A stretch of DNA of 64,000 nucleotides from Dolomedes plantarius (GCA_907164885.2 OU015490.1:223181054-223245053); one strand, 5' to 3'. Numbered from the stretch's first letter, positions 24,554 to 36,430 are shown. A program made the numbers and translations. The notes: a model not told the origin generated them from the letters alone.

Positions 24554-25189
24554 TCACCTGCCTTCTAGCTCTTCTAAAATTAAGTAGACACTCTTGAGCC
24601 GTGGGTTGGATTCTTTCATGATTAAAGATTTAACTAACTCATAGTTATTCATTTCATCATCTTTAACGTATAGTAAAATGCTATGGGCCTTCTCTCCGAG
24701 AATATTTACAAGAATTTCGGATTTCAATTTCTCTGGGACATCCTTAACTTTAAACGCTCGTTCCAATGATTGGAAAAAAAGACTAAAATTTTCCGCTTTT
24801 GTCAGCAACTGTATTGTCAGCGTTTTTACAATCTTAATCAAATTTTCAAGATCACAAACCTCAGTTTTCGATACATCTTGAGCTACTTCTGCTTTCGATT
24901 TGCAAAGTTCTACCTCTCGTTCTATACGTTGCAGCGTTAATTTTTCTAATTCTAGTTTTGAGTTGGTTAGCTGCAGTTCACGCTCGGCTTTTGGCTGCCT
25001 ATCCACAATAATCCTGTTAAGAAGATTCATCACAAATTCCGGGTCATCATGGAATGCTTTAGATTTCTCAAGTTTATTTTTTAACTCTATAATCGTTTCT
25101 TTTGCAGTGCCCTGCTCACCAATCTCAGTAAGAACATTTGCTATGTCCTCTTTGCGCGTATTCTTGTTATAATTAACAGTACGAGACAT
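24554..25189 (-). pseudogene. gag: Gypsy gag N-terminal part
   Basis: The 211-codon frame begins MSRTVNYNKNTRKEDI, about 190 bp inside the primer-binding region, so the methionine at 25189 is a plausible true gag start. Residues ~55-105 are rich in Glu/Lys/Leu with heptad spacing and probably form a coiled coil. The second half (GEKAHSILLY, LKSVYLILEELEG) resembles the capsid-like part of spider and insect gypsy gags. It stops at TGA just after EELEGR. A one-base shift there continues as a typical gag helix, so this is a frameshift and not the natural end. Confidence 0.8.
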
Positions 25190-25375
25190 TGTTCATAAAT
25201 CTTTTTCTCAGCAATAGAGTTATAAAAAGAAGATATCCTACCTTTTCTCACAGGACTCTTGCATCTATCGAATCAGTAGTTGAATTCCCAGTATATCCAA
25301 TAGAGTATAACAATAAATCCAAGGATTGTTCTTTCACTGTTAACACAGTCACTATTTAAATTGTCCACAAAGTCC

Positions 25376-25394
25376 ATCCCGGGGCGATCCCCCA
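25376..25394 (-). promoter_or_regulatory. Candidate tRNA primer-binding site
   Basis: On the minus strand TGGGGGATCGCCCCGGGAT starts a few bases after the upstream LTR and before gag. It begins TGG, complementary to a tRNA CCA end, and resembles proline-tRNA-type sites with some changes. The exact tRNA is not established. Confidence 0.5.
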
Positions 25395-25406
25395 AGTTTA
25401 TAGGAA

Positions 25407-25738
25407 GGCAAGATGTCTAGGGGTATGATTATGCAAAACTCTTGCAAAAACGAACACTATTTAATGTTTTATTAGACATAACTTACATAGGGACTTTTAC
25501 AACACAGCTAATATATGGACATTAAGAAATAAGATGAACGTTCTCTTCACCATTCAATACAACTCAATTCCGTTCGTGGGCAGTCTCTCGGAGATGACCT
25601 CGCTCGTCTCTCCCTATGACCGCTCTCTCGTTTTTCCTTCTCGCATGTTTACCTTGCCGCGCAAACCTCAGCGACATCTAGAAGCTATTCCGCACAACGT
25701 AGCTATTCCGCAATTTTCTTGTACGGTTTGCCTTGTTC

Positions 25739-25740
<2 letters not shown>
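25407..25740 (-). repeat. Gypsy 5' LTR, truncated
   Basis: It matches 20543-20877 closely and then switches at TTGTTCCT into (TA)n. The terminal ~45 bp, including TGTTACAG, are lost. Because they are missing, the target duplication cannot be read. Confidence 0.85.
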
Positions 25741-25794
<54 letters not shown>

Positions 25795-25806
25795 ATATAT
25801 AGGTAT

Positions 25807-25864
<58 letters not shown>

Positions 25865-25876
25865 ATATATAGGTAT

Positions 25877-25907
<31 letters not shown>
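25741..25907. repeat. Compound (TA)n/(TG)n array with a 70-bp unit
   Basis: A TA run, a TG run and AGGTATGTATGTGTG appear at 25771-25815 and again exactly 70 bp later. Confidence 0.9.
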
Positions 25908-25908
<1 letters not shown>

Positions 25909-26344
25909 GTAACTTGCCAACCCAGTCCTATGTGAACGGAAACCAGAGTCGATATGTCACAGTTCAGAAACTTGAATTCGCGACCAATCAGACGAATCTC
26001 TTCATTTAAACAATACGTTTTATTTATCCATTTTTTAACATCGCTAACGACGGTTTACTAGGCAACAGAGCCACGCCAAAATCTATTCTCCTGGAGGCAT
26101 GCTTGAGCTTTTATAATTTCACGAGCGTCTTGCTACATGATCAAAATGTCTGTAGGCATTGTCTGAACCCATGACTCTGATGTCAGAGGTCATGTGATAT
26201 GTTTTGTAAGGATGCGCGAGAAAGTGGAATTTTCGGGGGCACGCTACGCAGCTGTCTTTGTTCTTTAGATCGGAAACAAAATTATTCTACGGCCATGGAA
26301 ATTTAGAAGAATTTAGAATCTTGAAAGAAATTTAGGGTTTTTGT

Positions 26345-26348
<4 letters not shown>
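25908..26348 (-). repeat. Candidate solo LTR
   Basis: In minus orientation it starts TGATACAAAAACCC (26348) and ends GGCAAGTTACA (25908). An AATTATAAAAG box lies near 26113 and AATAAAACG near 26015, in the right order for U3-R-U5. TATA flanks both ends, but both flanks are TA microsatellites so this is weak evidence. No internal coding or partner LTR is present. Confidence 0.4.

Positions 26349-26413
<65 letters not shown>
26349..26413. repeat. (TA)n(TG)n microsatellite
   Basis: A TA run followed by about 14 TG units and a short TA run. Confidence 0.95.
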
Positions 26414-26414
<1 letters not shown>

Positions 26415-26415
<1 letters not shown>

Positions 26416-26583
26416 CAAAAATTTACCGTATTTAAGTAAGAAATGCGAGTTTTCTTCCGTGAGTTTTCTTTTCCTAAACCAGTTTATTACTTTCTTATTT
26501 GTAGAGCTCAATCGTAAAACACATCTAGGGCCTCTTGTATTCAATTCGTCAAATGCTATTTTCCTTGAACGAGATTCAAGAAG
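26415..26583 (+). repeat. Dispersed repeat S, copy 2
   Basis: It shares TATTTAAGTAAGAA, TGTAGAGCTCAATCGTAAA and TGAACGAGATTCAAG with 20279-20512 in the same orientation. The 163-codon open frame at 26378-26869 crosses it without any recognisable domain. Confidence 0.6.
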
Positions 26584-26937
26584 CAATCAACTAATTTTGA
26601 TAAAAGGAGGCACACACTGGAGGCAAAAAACCAATTTAAAATATTATGCTTTTCAATTTAAAATCTTTCAAAATACCTTCAGTTCACCACGTTCAGTGTC
26701 ATCATATATTGAACACTCCTTACAATCAAACAAATTTCTTTCCCCTTACTTGTTTCGGATTTTATCACTTCCTACATATTTCAAGCGAAAAGTTAGGAAT
26801 CCACCATTCAGACAAATGTTCTTCCGCGTATTCGATCATTGCAGAAATAAATACGAGGGTATTTTTTGAGCATTGAAGGAGCAAGTGAGGATGGGGATAT
26901 TTCATTACAGCTTCCCGTCATCAATACGACCCAAAGA
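26584..26937. other. Unannotated interval
   Basis: No element is recognised. Confidence 0.4.
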
Positions 26938-27085
26938 GGGTTTTCTGAAAAACCCAGACCTGGGTTTTTCAGTGTCCATGTAGGTTTATGATGTTGTTTG
27001 TTTTTCCTTTTACATATCCCAGAATCGGGATTTTTTCTTTGTAAGTTAGCAAATTATAGCAAACATAAAATTGCAAAAAAACAAT
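26938..27085 (-). repeat. Fragment of dispersed repeat R, reversed
   Basis: AACCCAGACCTGGGTTTTTCAGTG and the ATATCCCAGAATCGGGATTTTT block correspond, reversed, to the right end of the copies at 19465 and 31830. Confidence 0.45.
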
Positions 27086-27149
27086 GTTTTTTTCTCACTG
27101 TAAGCATAGTTTTATTATGTAAATGATATGCAATTCATGGTAAGCTCAA

Positions 27150-27464
27150 CGCCGACGCCTAGTGCAATATTTTGGATGACAGTGTGCTTCCTACGTTGTG
27201 GCAGTTTTACGGGTTAGACCCATGTTACTTCCAGGACGACAACGCTAACTGTCATGTTCGAGGTCCACCATAGATTGGTATGGTGACAATGGGGTTAACT
27301 GTATGGACTGGCCTACCCTGAAACGTATCGAGAACCTCTGGGACATGTTGGATCACCGAATTAAGGGGTGCAACAACCGTCCAAAATCGGTGAAGGAACT
27401 TACATGTCTTCTCCAAGCCGAGTGGAAGAAAATACCGCTAGCCGTCTTACAAGGAATTGTGTAA
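27150..27464 (+). pseudogene. Tc1-type transposase C-terminal fragment
   Basis: In the best frames the reading includes FQDDNANCHV (second catalytic aspartate), a WPTLKRIENLWDMLDHRIKG stretch carrying the catalytic glutamate, and KSVKELTCLLQAEWKKIP to the stop at 27462-27464. D and E spacing fits a DD34E Tc1 enzyme. One or two frameshifts near 27265-27310 break it. The N-terminal two-thirds and the left terminal repeat are absent. The 3' flank (27466-27520) recurs inverted at 29868-29925. Confidence 0.75.
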
Positions 27465-27659
27465 AGCAGTTGAGGCTGTAACTGGGTCATTCTCTCAGAA
27501 CTGTACATTTTCCAGTTGTAAAAATGACAAAAATAAATAAATTTTTTTCTTAATTTATATATATGATTACATTCTACTTACATATAGTAGTTTAGAATCA
27601 TTTATGGTTATTCTAAAAAATAGTTATAATATAGTTATAATTAAGAATTTTAATATTTT

Positions 27660-29720
27660 AGGTTAACGGAAGTGAGATGGAATTCACGGAGGTGATAAGT
27701 TTCCCAAAAAATATTATTTCAATTAAAAAAACTGTATGCATATAGTGATATTTAATTTTATTACACAAAATACAACTAAAATTTCTGAATTAGAAATAAA
27801 AAGTTTAAATAGAGCGTTAGTTAATAAAAGACATAATTATTTTAAAACTGACATTGAAATAATCAATTGAAATTAACTAATATTGAATTCTTCTAAATTT
27901 TTAAATACATATTGTTCCCTTTTGTTGATTGCAGGTTGGGGATGTACCTTAACAATATCTTTGGCATTTACTACTCCAGTATCATCTACATCAGCAAATT
28001 TAAATTTTCCATCTCCACACTTTTTCATAAACTTAATGGTATATTCATTTCTGGCATCTTGCAAAAGAACTGTTCCTATGTAAAATTTTACAAATTTTTT
28101 ACCAGAAAACTTTACAACAACATAGTCATGCTCATTAATTTTCACACTTTGTCTATAATGATCAGTCAGTGTTCGATGAGACGCTTGTTTGCCACCAGTA
28201 TGCGGCTTCTTTGTGGTATGTTTATTTGTAGGCTGTAACTGAATAATTCCAATCTTAAAATGTTCACAAAATTAATCAGACCCACAAGTTAAACAACTTT
28301 TCGGGCATGAATGTTCATAGGATCTTTTCTTGACCATGTTATCTGTCGAATTTCCATTGTCCCTTTAAATTGTGCAAGTTTTTCTGGCAATAATTTATCT
28401 ATATCATCAATATATTTTGATGCGATTGAAAAAATGGCAATGTTTTTGATATTTGTTTTAAAAGGGCTGATATTAGTTTGATAAAGGTGTTTAAATTTTC
28501 TCCTTGTGCTACAAGAGAGTGTCGTTCTTTTCAGACAGTCTTACTATTATTTAACCGCTGAAGTCTTTTTTTTGTATTTATTAACTTTCTTATTGGCGTT
28601 TTTCAGCTTCTGTTCCAATTTTTTTTATTTTTGTCTTTAGCTGTTGTTGATTATTTTCGTCTTCTTGTTTTCCCTTCTACAATCTGCCTTTTGATCTGTT
28701 TTTATGACTGTTGAATTATTTACATTTATAATATTACAGGTTTGCCTGTATGAACTCATTATTATTGCGAATATAATTATTTTTCATTTCATAATTCCAT
28801 TCCAATTTCATTTTAGTACACTTAAAATATTTTTCAGTTATTGACTAAAACTGAAATTTTTTAATTTTTAGTAAATTGGCTTGTATGTTTATGCCAAAAT
28901 TACTATTATATTATCATTCAGTAAATTGCTATGAATATAAAATTTTCAATTGTATAATCTGTTTTTTATAATTCAATATATAGCTTACATATCATGAATA
29001 AATGATCACTGCACTTAATTTTTTATAAAGAACCAAATTTCTTGCATTATAAAATCATGATGAATTTAAATGATGAATAATTTAACTGAATTTACTTATC
29101 ACCTCCGTAATTTAATCTCACCTCCATGATAACTGATAACAGAAATCATTCACGGAAGTGGTATTCACGGAGGTGAGAAACGTTATATTTAACACAAAAT
29201 TTTATTCTAAATATGTGGAACCATAAAACTGAACAATTGCTATTAATAAATATTCTCTATAACTAAACTTGTGATAATATTAAAATTATTACTTGAACAT
29301 GTTCTTACCTGTAATAAAGGTTCCCGGAGGTTAGATTTATGTGTAACTGTTTACGAATTTCACAATGGACATCAAATAAAACTCATGAGAACAATCTTGT
29401 TGCAAGTTGCTCTGTTCACCAAAACAAAATGGCTAATTGTGTGTTGTCAGAATACCATGTGCTGAAGACATCACTGCCATTTAATGCCAGTTTATAACAG
29501 CATTCTTTAAAAAAACTTCTTCAGACAAAACTTTCTACTAATATAATAATTGTTAATTTTAAAATATTAATACAAAAATATTTGTAATAACTAATTTTTA
29601 CTATCTAAAATTCAGAATTATTAAGTAAAAAGAAATATTTTTGAATATAAAATGAATAAAAGAGGGAAATGTATGACAACATAGAGGTAAGGACATGTCA
29701 CGGAGGTGAGGTTTGATATA
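27660..29720 (-). mobile_element. Unclassified DNA transposon with clustered short repeats
   Basis: A motif close to TTCACGGAGGTGA(G/T)AA occurs twice at the left (about 27664 and 27683) and about six times at the right (29096, 29117, 29148, 29163, 29320, 29697), in both orientations. The coding remnant on the minus strand at 27873-28720 lies between. Clusters of short motifs near both ends are typical of transposase-binding subterminal repeats, as in Ac/Ds and P elements. Exact ends and target duplication are not resolved. Confidence 0.45.
27873..28720 (-). pseudogene. Transposon-type protein, C-terminal half, unnamed family
   Basis: I cannot name this family. Read from 28720 downward in shifting frames, the order is as follows. 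First, a lysine-rich coiled coil (a KLEQKLKNANKKVNKYK-like heptad stretch near 28600). Second, a segment with KGTMEIRQITWSRKDPM and IHAR (28300-28380). Third, a cysteine/histidine cluster of the CPKSC-L-TCG...FCEHF kind (about 28250-28310). Last, an intact 90-codon tail at 27873-28145 with HDYVVVKFSGKKFVKFYIG, EYTIKFMKK and VKVHPQP. A beta-rich V.VK..GKK...Y(I/V)G tail is, to my memory, common in arthropod and cnidarian repeat proteins annotated only as uncharacterised. A frameshift lies near 28300 and an in-frame stop near 28260. Confidence 0.5.
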
Positions 29721-29867
29721 TTATGTTCGAAAAAAATCACTAAATTTATTTAAAATAATGTACAAAAATTTGTTAGTTTTTATTAGCCCATTATTATGGT
29801 AAATATCAATGAAAAATATTTAAGGCAAATATAATCATAATGATGTATTGTAAAAAAGACATAAAAT

Positions 29868-29925
29868 GTACACTTTCAGGAGAATGACCCAACAGCCTCT
29901 CGTGGAGGCTGTACCAATTATTGAA
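29868..29925 (-). repeat. Inverted copy of the Tc1 3' terminus
   Basis: GAGAATGACCCAACAGCCTC and flanks are the reverse complement of 27466-27520 (GAGGCTGTAACTGGGTCATTC) with small differences. It may be the other end of the same element or a second remnant. Confidence 0.55.
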
Positions 29926-29956
29926 TATGAATAATTTTTTTTTCTTTTTTTATCAC

Positions 29957-29959
<3 letters not shown>

Positions 29960-30020
<61 letters not shown>
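29960..30020. repeat. (TA)n microsatellite
   Basis: A pure TA run of about 60 bp. Confidence 0.95.
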
Positions 30021-30022
<2 letters not shown>

Positions 30023-30555
30023 CTTTAACTATTTATCTTTATATTTATAATGTGTACGAAAAAAATGCATCTTTAAAAGTAAAAAGTTTATATTTATATG
30101 CCAATAGAAAAACAATAGAAAAAAACTAAGGAGTATTTTTGACGTCATTTCACTTTTCTATCATGTCGTGCCATATGAACAATCATAATAACTGAAAAAA
30201 AATCTTCGTGTTACATTAACTCGTGTTACATTACTGTAGCTCTATTTAAAGCTAGCAAGCTCCAGTTGTCATACTTTTTGGAAAAGCACTAAGATTGAGA
30301 CTTTCTAACAATTACAGCATAATTGCGGCTTTTCTTGGTACGGACGTGCTGTTAGATGAGATGTTTTATAGATTTGCTCGTTTACATTACATCTGAAACA
30401 ATGTCCTCCAAGTTTGTTATTACATGTAGAAACGTTGCACGGGTATTGCCCTTTTACTGAAAACCTGGGTAATCTAAAATAAATGCAAAAAAAAAAAAGG
30501 AATAAACATACCACTTCTTGCATTCGGCTAAAAACTGCAGTGTAAGAAACTATGG
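30021..30555. other. Unannotated interval
   Basis: No element is recognised. The 72-codon minus frame at 30305-30523 contains several cysteines (CNVSTCNNKLGGHCFRC) but no known finger spacing, and is not accepted as a gene. Confidence 0.45.
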
Positions 30556-31830
<1,275 letters not shown>

Positions 31831-32726
31831 GTAGCCATAAACAAGGTCTACGTTATGGTAACAGCTATAAGAAACGCATAACCATGCGGTCATTCAAGAC
31901 TTACAACCATCCACGTGTGATAAGTTAATTAGTAAATTTTTTCTAACCTTTTCCACACCTGCATTAAATACGACAATAAGTAGCAAAATTCAAAATAATC
32001 ACCAATAAATTATGGCAAATTGTTAGCAAATAATCGAATCGCTGAAGTTAACTCCCGAAAATGTGAGAGTAAACTGATTTATATTTTACTGAAATGCAAT
32101 TTATCAGGCGAAAACTTTTTAAGTGACTGCGTGCTGTTTGCCTGCAGATGCGCTTATGGCGGAGAAATCCGTCACGTAAGCAGAAAAGTTATGGATGCCA
32201 TTTTCTGAGAGGCACGAAAACAAAATACTGATCTGTCGGAGTCGAGAAATTTTCCGGAAATTAGGAAGTCTTAAACATACAACGGTGTCAGTTAAACGTC
32301 ATAAATTAATGTCGCTGCAGCGCTACCAGACGATAAGAGTCTGAAACGGCACAGAAAAAATTAGCTGTATTGTGAGTTATCCACAGACGTATATGCAGAA
32401 ACCAAATAGTTTGAATGCATTTCTAAATATTCTCTACCCAAACAGCGGAAAGAATTTTGGTGTAGTTTTTAAGAATAATTATTTAATTAACCAAAGACTA
32501 AGTTTGCGAGAAACTTGTAAATATTCTGAAAAATAAAATTAATGATTTTATAATCCCTGATATTTAATATTTAAAACAATATTGGTACATTACTTTTGGC
32601 CGTATTTAACATTCATTTTTCTGAAATATTTATATATTTTTAATATTCAATGTATAGCAACAATGTAGCACACACATGTGTTTTTAATTTTAAATTAAAA
32701 TATAATTTGAAAGTAATACAGTAATA
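31831..32726. other. Unannotated interval
   Basis: No element is recognised. The 62-codon plus frame at 32020-32208 has five cysteines (CESK, LKC, DCVLFACRC) but matches nothing I know. Confidence 0.45.
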
Positions 32727-33034
32727 CAGTTAGTCTGAAAGCATTGAACGCATTTCATTTTAGAAAAAAAAAGAATAAAATGAGGTACGTAAATGTTTAA
32801 TGTTTTCTTGGAAAGACAATTTAAAACAGTTTTACACAGCAAAATTTTAAACATTAAATAATTTCCACATAAGCCGGTAGATAGCGTGACAATATTTCGC
32901 AACAATAATTTGCTAATTGCGTCAGTCTGTAAATGGCTACCGTATATGGAAAAGCAATGTACGCTTTGTGGTTCCATGAAAGCAAATCCGTTTTAACTCA
33001 TTTTGTTCTTTTTTTTTTCAATTTTGTACCATCC
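32727..33034 (+). mobile_element. Mariner-type MITE, first of an inverted pair
   Basis: The left end CAGTTAGTCTGAAAGCATTG follows TA; the right end is near ATCCTG at 33034. Both ends share a GAACGCATTTCATTTTAG...AAAATGAG-type inverted repeat. The interior is the reverse complement of the neighbour at 33035-33365. No transposase is present. Confidence 0.6.
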
Positions 33035-33365
33035 TGGGGTGGTCCAAATTATCGAGTGCATTTTATGTTTGAAAAAATAAAGAACAAAATGAGTTACAAC
33101 GGATTTGCTTTCATGGAACCAGAAAGCGCACATTGCTTTTTCCTGTACGGTAGCCATTTGCAGACTGGAGTAATTGGTAAATTTTTCTTGCGAAATGTTG
33201 TCACGCCATCAACCAGCTTATGTGGAAGTTATTTAATGTTTGAAATTGTGTTGTGTAAAACTGGTTTACATTGTCTTTCCAAGAAAAAAATAAACATTTA
33301 CGTATCTCTTTTTGTTCTTTTTTTTTTCGAACATGAAATGCGCTCAATAATTTTGGACCACCCTG
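33035..33365 (-). mobile_element. Mariner-type MITE, second of an inverted pair
   Basis: It begins CTGGGGTGGTCCAAATTATC and ends TTTTGGACCACCCTG at 33365, followed by TA. The ~55-bp terminal repeats enclose an interior that pairs with the first copy: the TTTGCTTTCATGGAACCAGA region at about 33105 is the complement of the 32970-32990 region. The 149-codon open frame at 32933-33382 is an accident of this structure. Confidence 0.65.
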
Positions 33366-34067
33366 TATATTCTTATTTGTAAGAAGTACTAAAATAGGGG
33401 ACACATCAAACAAAGTTGTGACTGTGTAACTACTTATAAAATTAAGCACTATAAAAAGGATTATACGTAAAATTTACCAAAACGTTCGTTCAGTTTTTAA
33501 GTAAAAAGAAAAGATGAATTTTTGATTTACACCAATAACTTGATCGAACAACTTCTTGGCCGTTTTTTTCCACTACCATCCGCTCTCTTTAAGGTAACTT
33601 CATCATTCCATCTTCCCAAAACTTACACTGCACAAATCTTTTTTTTTTTGCGTTTTACTTGCGTTTTTAACTTTCTTAAAATAATAAAGTGTAATACACT
33701 CAAACCTGTTTTTTGTTCAGTGGATAAAGATCGCATAAAAAATAGCACAAAAAATCACTTAAAATAATTTAAAATTTCAATTTAGTTAATTTCTTACTTA
33801 ATTCAGTTAATTTCTTACTTTTTATTCATATTGTGTATTTTCATGGACATTTATTTACATATACCGCACTAAAAAAATCGCACAAAAACAGGTTTGAGTG
33901 TATGCAGAAAATGTTTCTAATTTTCTTCCATCTTCAATATTAAATTTTTTACACGAAAAAAATCCCCGATTTTGGTAAGTTTTTCTTTTAAATGCAGGCT
34001 GATATGACAGCCGTCACAACGCAATGTAACAAAACTGGTGTTAACATTAGAAAGACGGGAATTTTTT
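33366..34067. other. Unannotated interval
   Basis: No element is recognised. TACACTCAAACCTGTTTTTTG at about 33692 recurs inverted near 33885-33902, suggesting a ~210-bp inverted-repeat element that I could not delimit further. Confidence 0.4.
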
Positions 34068-34462
34068 CTTACTAAAAAGACTGAACGCCATCATTTTGAC
34101 GGTTAAAAATAAAATCAAGAATTTTTTAAAAATTTAATGTTTTTAAAAAAATGGATAAATACTACTTTAAATTTTGAGCTATTTCATACCAACATATAAT
34201 AAATTAGTATATATTTAGATATATTTTTATGCAGGTATGTCCAGCTGACAACCTGGTGTGCTTTATCCGTAAAAATATATGCATGGTTTGTGCAGTCCTT
34301 ATTTTTCAACACATATATTTCCGAAGAGCCAATATTTCTGTTATTTGCAAAAGGGGGAAGAGTCGAAAAGTAACAAACATTTTTTCGGTACTATTTTAAA
34401 AATTTCTGCCTGTTTTCTATATTGCCGTCAAATTGATGGCTTTCAGTCTTAGGTAAGTATAC
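34068..34462. mobile_element. Candidate MITE with ~37-bp inverted repeats
   Basis: CTTACTAAAAAGACTGAACG...TTTGACGG at 34068 pairs with the complement of the segment ending CAGTCTTAGGTAAG near 34461. A third related motif (CCGTCAAAATGACGG, self-complementary) lies at 34602-34616. No target duplication was seen and it is non-coding. Confidence 0.45.
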
Positions 34463-35995
34463 AACGTATTTTCTCCCGTTCTTTACTATCGAATATAATT
34501 TTGTAAACGTGTGCATATTTCGCTTAAAATTAGAAAAAGTCATAAAATTTCACTGAGGACGTAAATACAGACATTATATAGCGCTCAACAGTATGTCCGA
34601 AACCGTCAAAATGACGGCAGCCTAGTTTTAAAGACCAATGATTTCTGAATGATGTTAAAGACGCTACTAGAGCCACCTTACTAAAAACCGAACGAATTTT
34701 TTGGCCAACCCGATATTTAATTTAGAAGATATTAAAAGCAAATGGAAAGGCGATGCTAACTGCCCATGTCAACAATTAAGCAATTTATATCAGATATGCA
34801 GAAAAATATGATAAAGTGAAACAAAGCCATCAAAAATACACTAAAAACACATAAGCCTAATACACGTTTCAAGAAAATATCAAAATGATATGATGAGATA
34901 TTGTTGTACTAATTAACAAACCCCGTATTCTCCGCTCTTTACAGAATGAGAAAAAAAACTGATTTATTCGACAGTGAAAAGATAATTTTTAAGCATAAAC
35001 GATAATAATTTAAGTGGTCTGAGATATATAAATAAACCATATTGTTAATTATACACCTTCATAATTAATGTAGAGTTACAAAGTTATCAACAGGATTAAG
35101 GAGTTTCGTAGTATTTGTCGTTCTTCGCTTGTTTTGAATGGATTAAATTTTTGGAGTTTTCAGGTTTGATAGAGTTGGACAGGGACCATAAACCAGTGTA
35201 ATAGCATGAAAATCCCAAAATCGTATTTTTTCGAGTTACATAGTTTGTTAATTTGGCCAACGATATATAAAATTCATCGACTTTGAGCAGACATATTAAT
35301 ATTTGAGTATAGTCAACATATGTCTACAACAAATTAAAGCATAAAAAATACTGAATTTTAATGTTCATCATAAAGCTAAATATCATTAAAATTAAATGAA
35401 AATACTAGGAAATATTTTCATCTAATTCGGTGCATTTTTACGATAATTATACTGTAAAAATATGGAGTTTCCTTAAACGTTCTAAAAATGTATCATGAGA
35501 AAGCAAAATATTTAAAGACTTTTTGTAAACTAATATTCATTCTTACATAGATACATCGCTGTGGTATCTATTGCAACTTACAAAATGTCAAAAACGTATA
35601 TTACATGTGTTTAAAAATAAATTTTCATCTATTTATTCTACATCTATTTCGAAAATCTCTGATAAAAGATTCAATTTAAAAATATTTCACATCATAGAGA
35701 TGTAACAGCAAAAATAATTTTTGACCGGTAACAAAATATGGGACTTTCAAGATACTGAAATTTTTCCGGATATTGAAAAAGTCCGCATAAAGTACAATGT
35801 CTGCTCCGAGTCATATATTTTTTGCACTGTTAGGATGAAAGCAGATATATGTCATGGCGGGAAGAGAATTAAAAAAAATGTTGAAAACTCGTAAATTTCC
35901 TTCTATTGTACTTCAGAAACTTTCAGGCTAAGGCTTTAGTCTCGTTATTTTAATACGTACAACAGATATTTTTAGATAAACGTCAAGTAAACTTT
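34463..35995. other. Unannotated AT-rich interval
   Basis: Apart from the CCGTCAAAATGACGG motif near 34602 I see no structure and no credible open frame. Confidence 0.5.
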
Positions 35996-36430
35996 AAATT
36001 ATATTTTTATTTCAATATAGTATTGCGTTCAATATAAAAAACTATAGTAATAATTATATTTTTATTTCGATATAATGCTCCGTTCAATATAAAAAATATA
36101 GTAATAATTATATTTTTATTTCAGTATAATACTGTGTTCAATATAAGAAATATAGTAATAATTATATTTTTATTTCGATATAGTATTACGTTCAATAGAA
36201 AAAGATATAGTAATAATTATATTTTTATTTCAATATAGTATTGCGTTCAATAGAAAAAATATAGTAATAATTATATTTTTATTTCAATATAGTACTGCGT
36301 TCAATATAAAAAAATATAGTAATAATTATATTTTTATTTCGATATAGTATTACGTTCAATATAAAAAATATAGCAATAATTATATTTTTATTTCGATATA
36401 GTATTGCGCTCAATATAAAAAATATAATAG
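35996..36430. repeat. ~55-bp tandem array, about 8 units
   Basis: The unit contains ATAGTATTGCGTTCAATA, AAAATATAGTAATAATT and ATATTTTTATTTC. Starts fall near 36011, 36066, 36120 and 36174 and onward. Units differ mainly at the CG-containing position (TGCG, TACG, TGTG, CTCCG). It is a minisatellite. Confidence 0.9.

Larger units (their letters stand above)
20543..25740 (-). mobile_element. Ty3/gypsy LTR retrotransposon, degraded
   Basis: Two LTRs flank gag, protease, reverse transcriptase, RNase H and integrase in the gypsy order, all on the minus strand. Total length is about 5.2 kb. Integrase follows RNase H, which rules out Ty1/copia. No env frame lies between the pol end (about 21020) and the 3' LTR. 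The coding region has at least three frameshifts and two in-frame stops. The upstream LTR lacks its first ~45 bp and merges into a TA/TG array. Confidence 0.95.

Noticed and set aside
20670..25172. Plus-strand open frames across the gypsy element
   Set aside because: They are shadows of the minus-strand polyprotein and LTR, with no domain of their own.
26378..26869. 163-codon open frame
   Set aside because: It starts in a TG microsatellite and crosses repeat S; no domain, and the repeat's other copy is not open.
32933..33382. 149-codon open frame as a membrane protein
   Set aside because: It spans the palindromic MITE pair, and its Phe-rich composition comes from T-runs in the terminal repeats.
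35996..36430. CRISPR array
   Set aside because: The units are contiguous tandem copies without unique spacers, in a eukaryotic repeat context.
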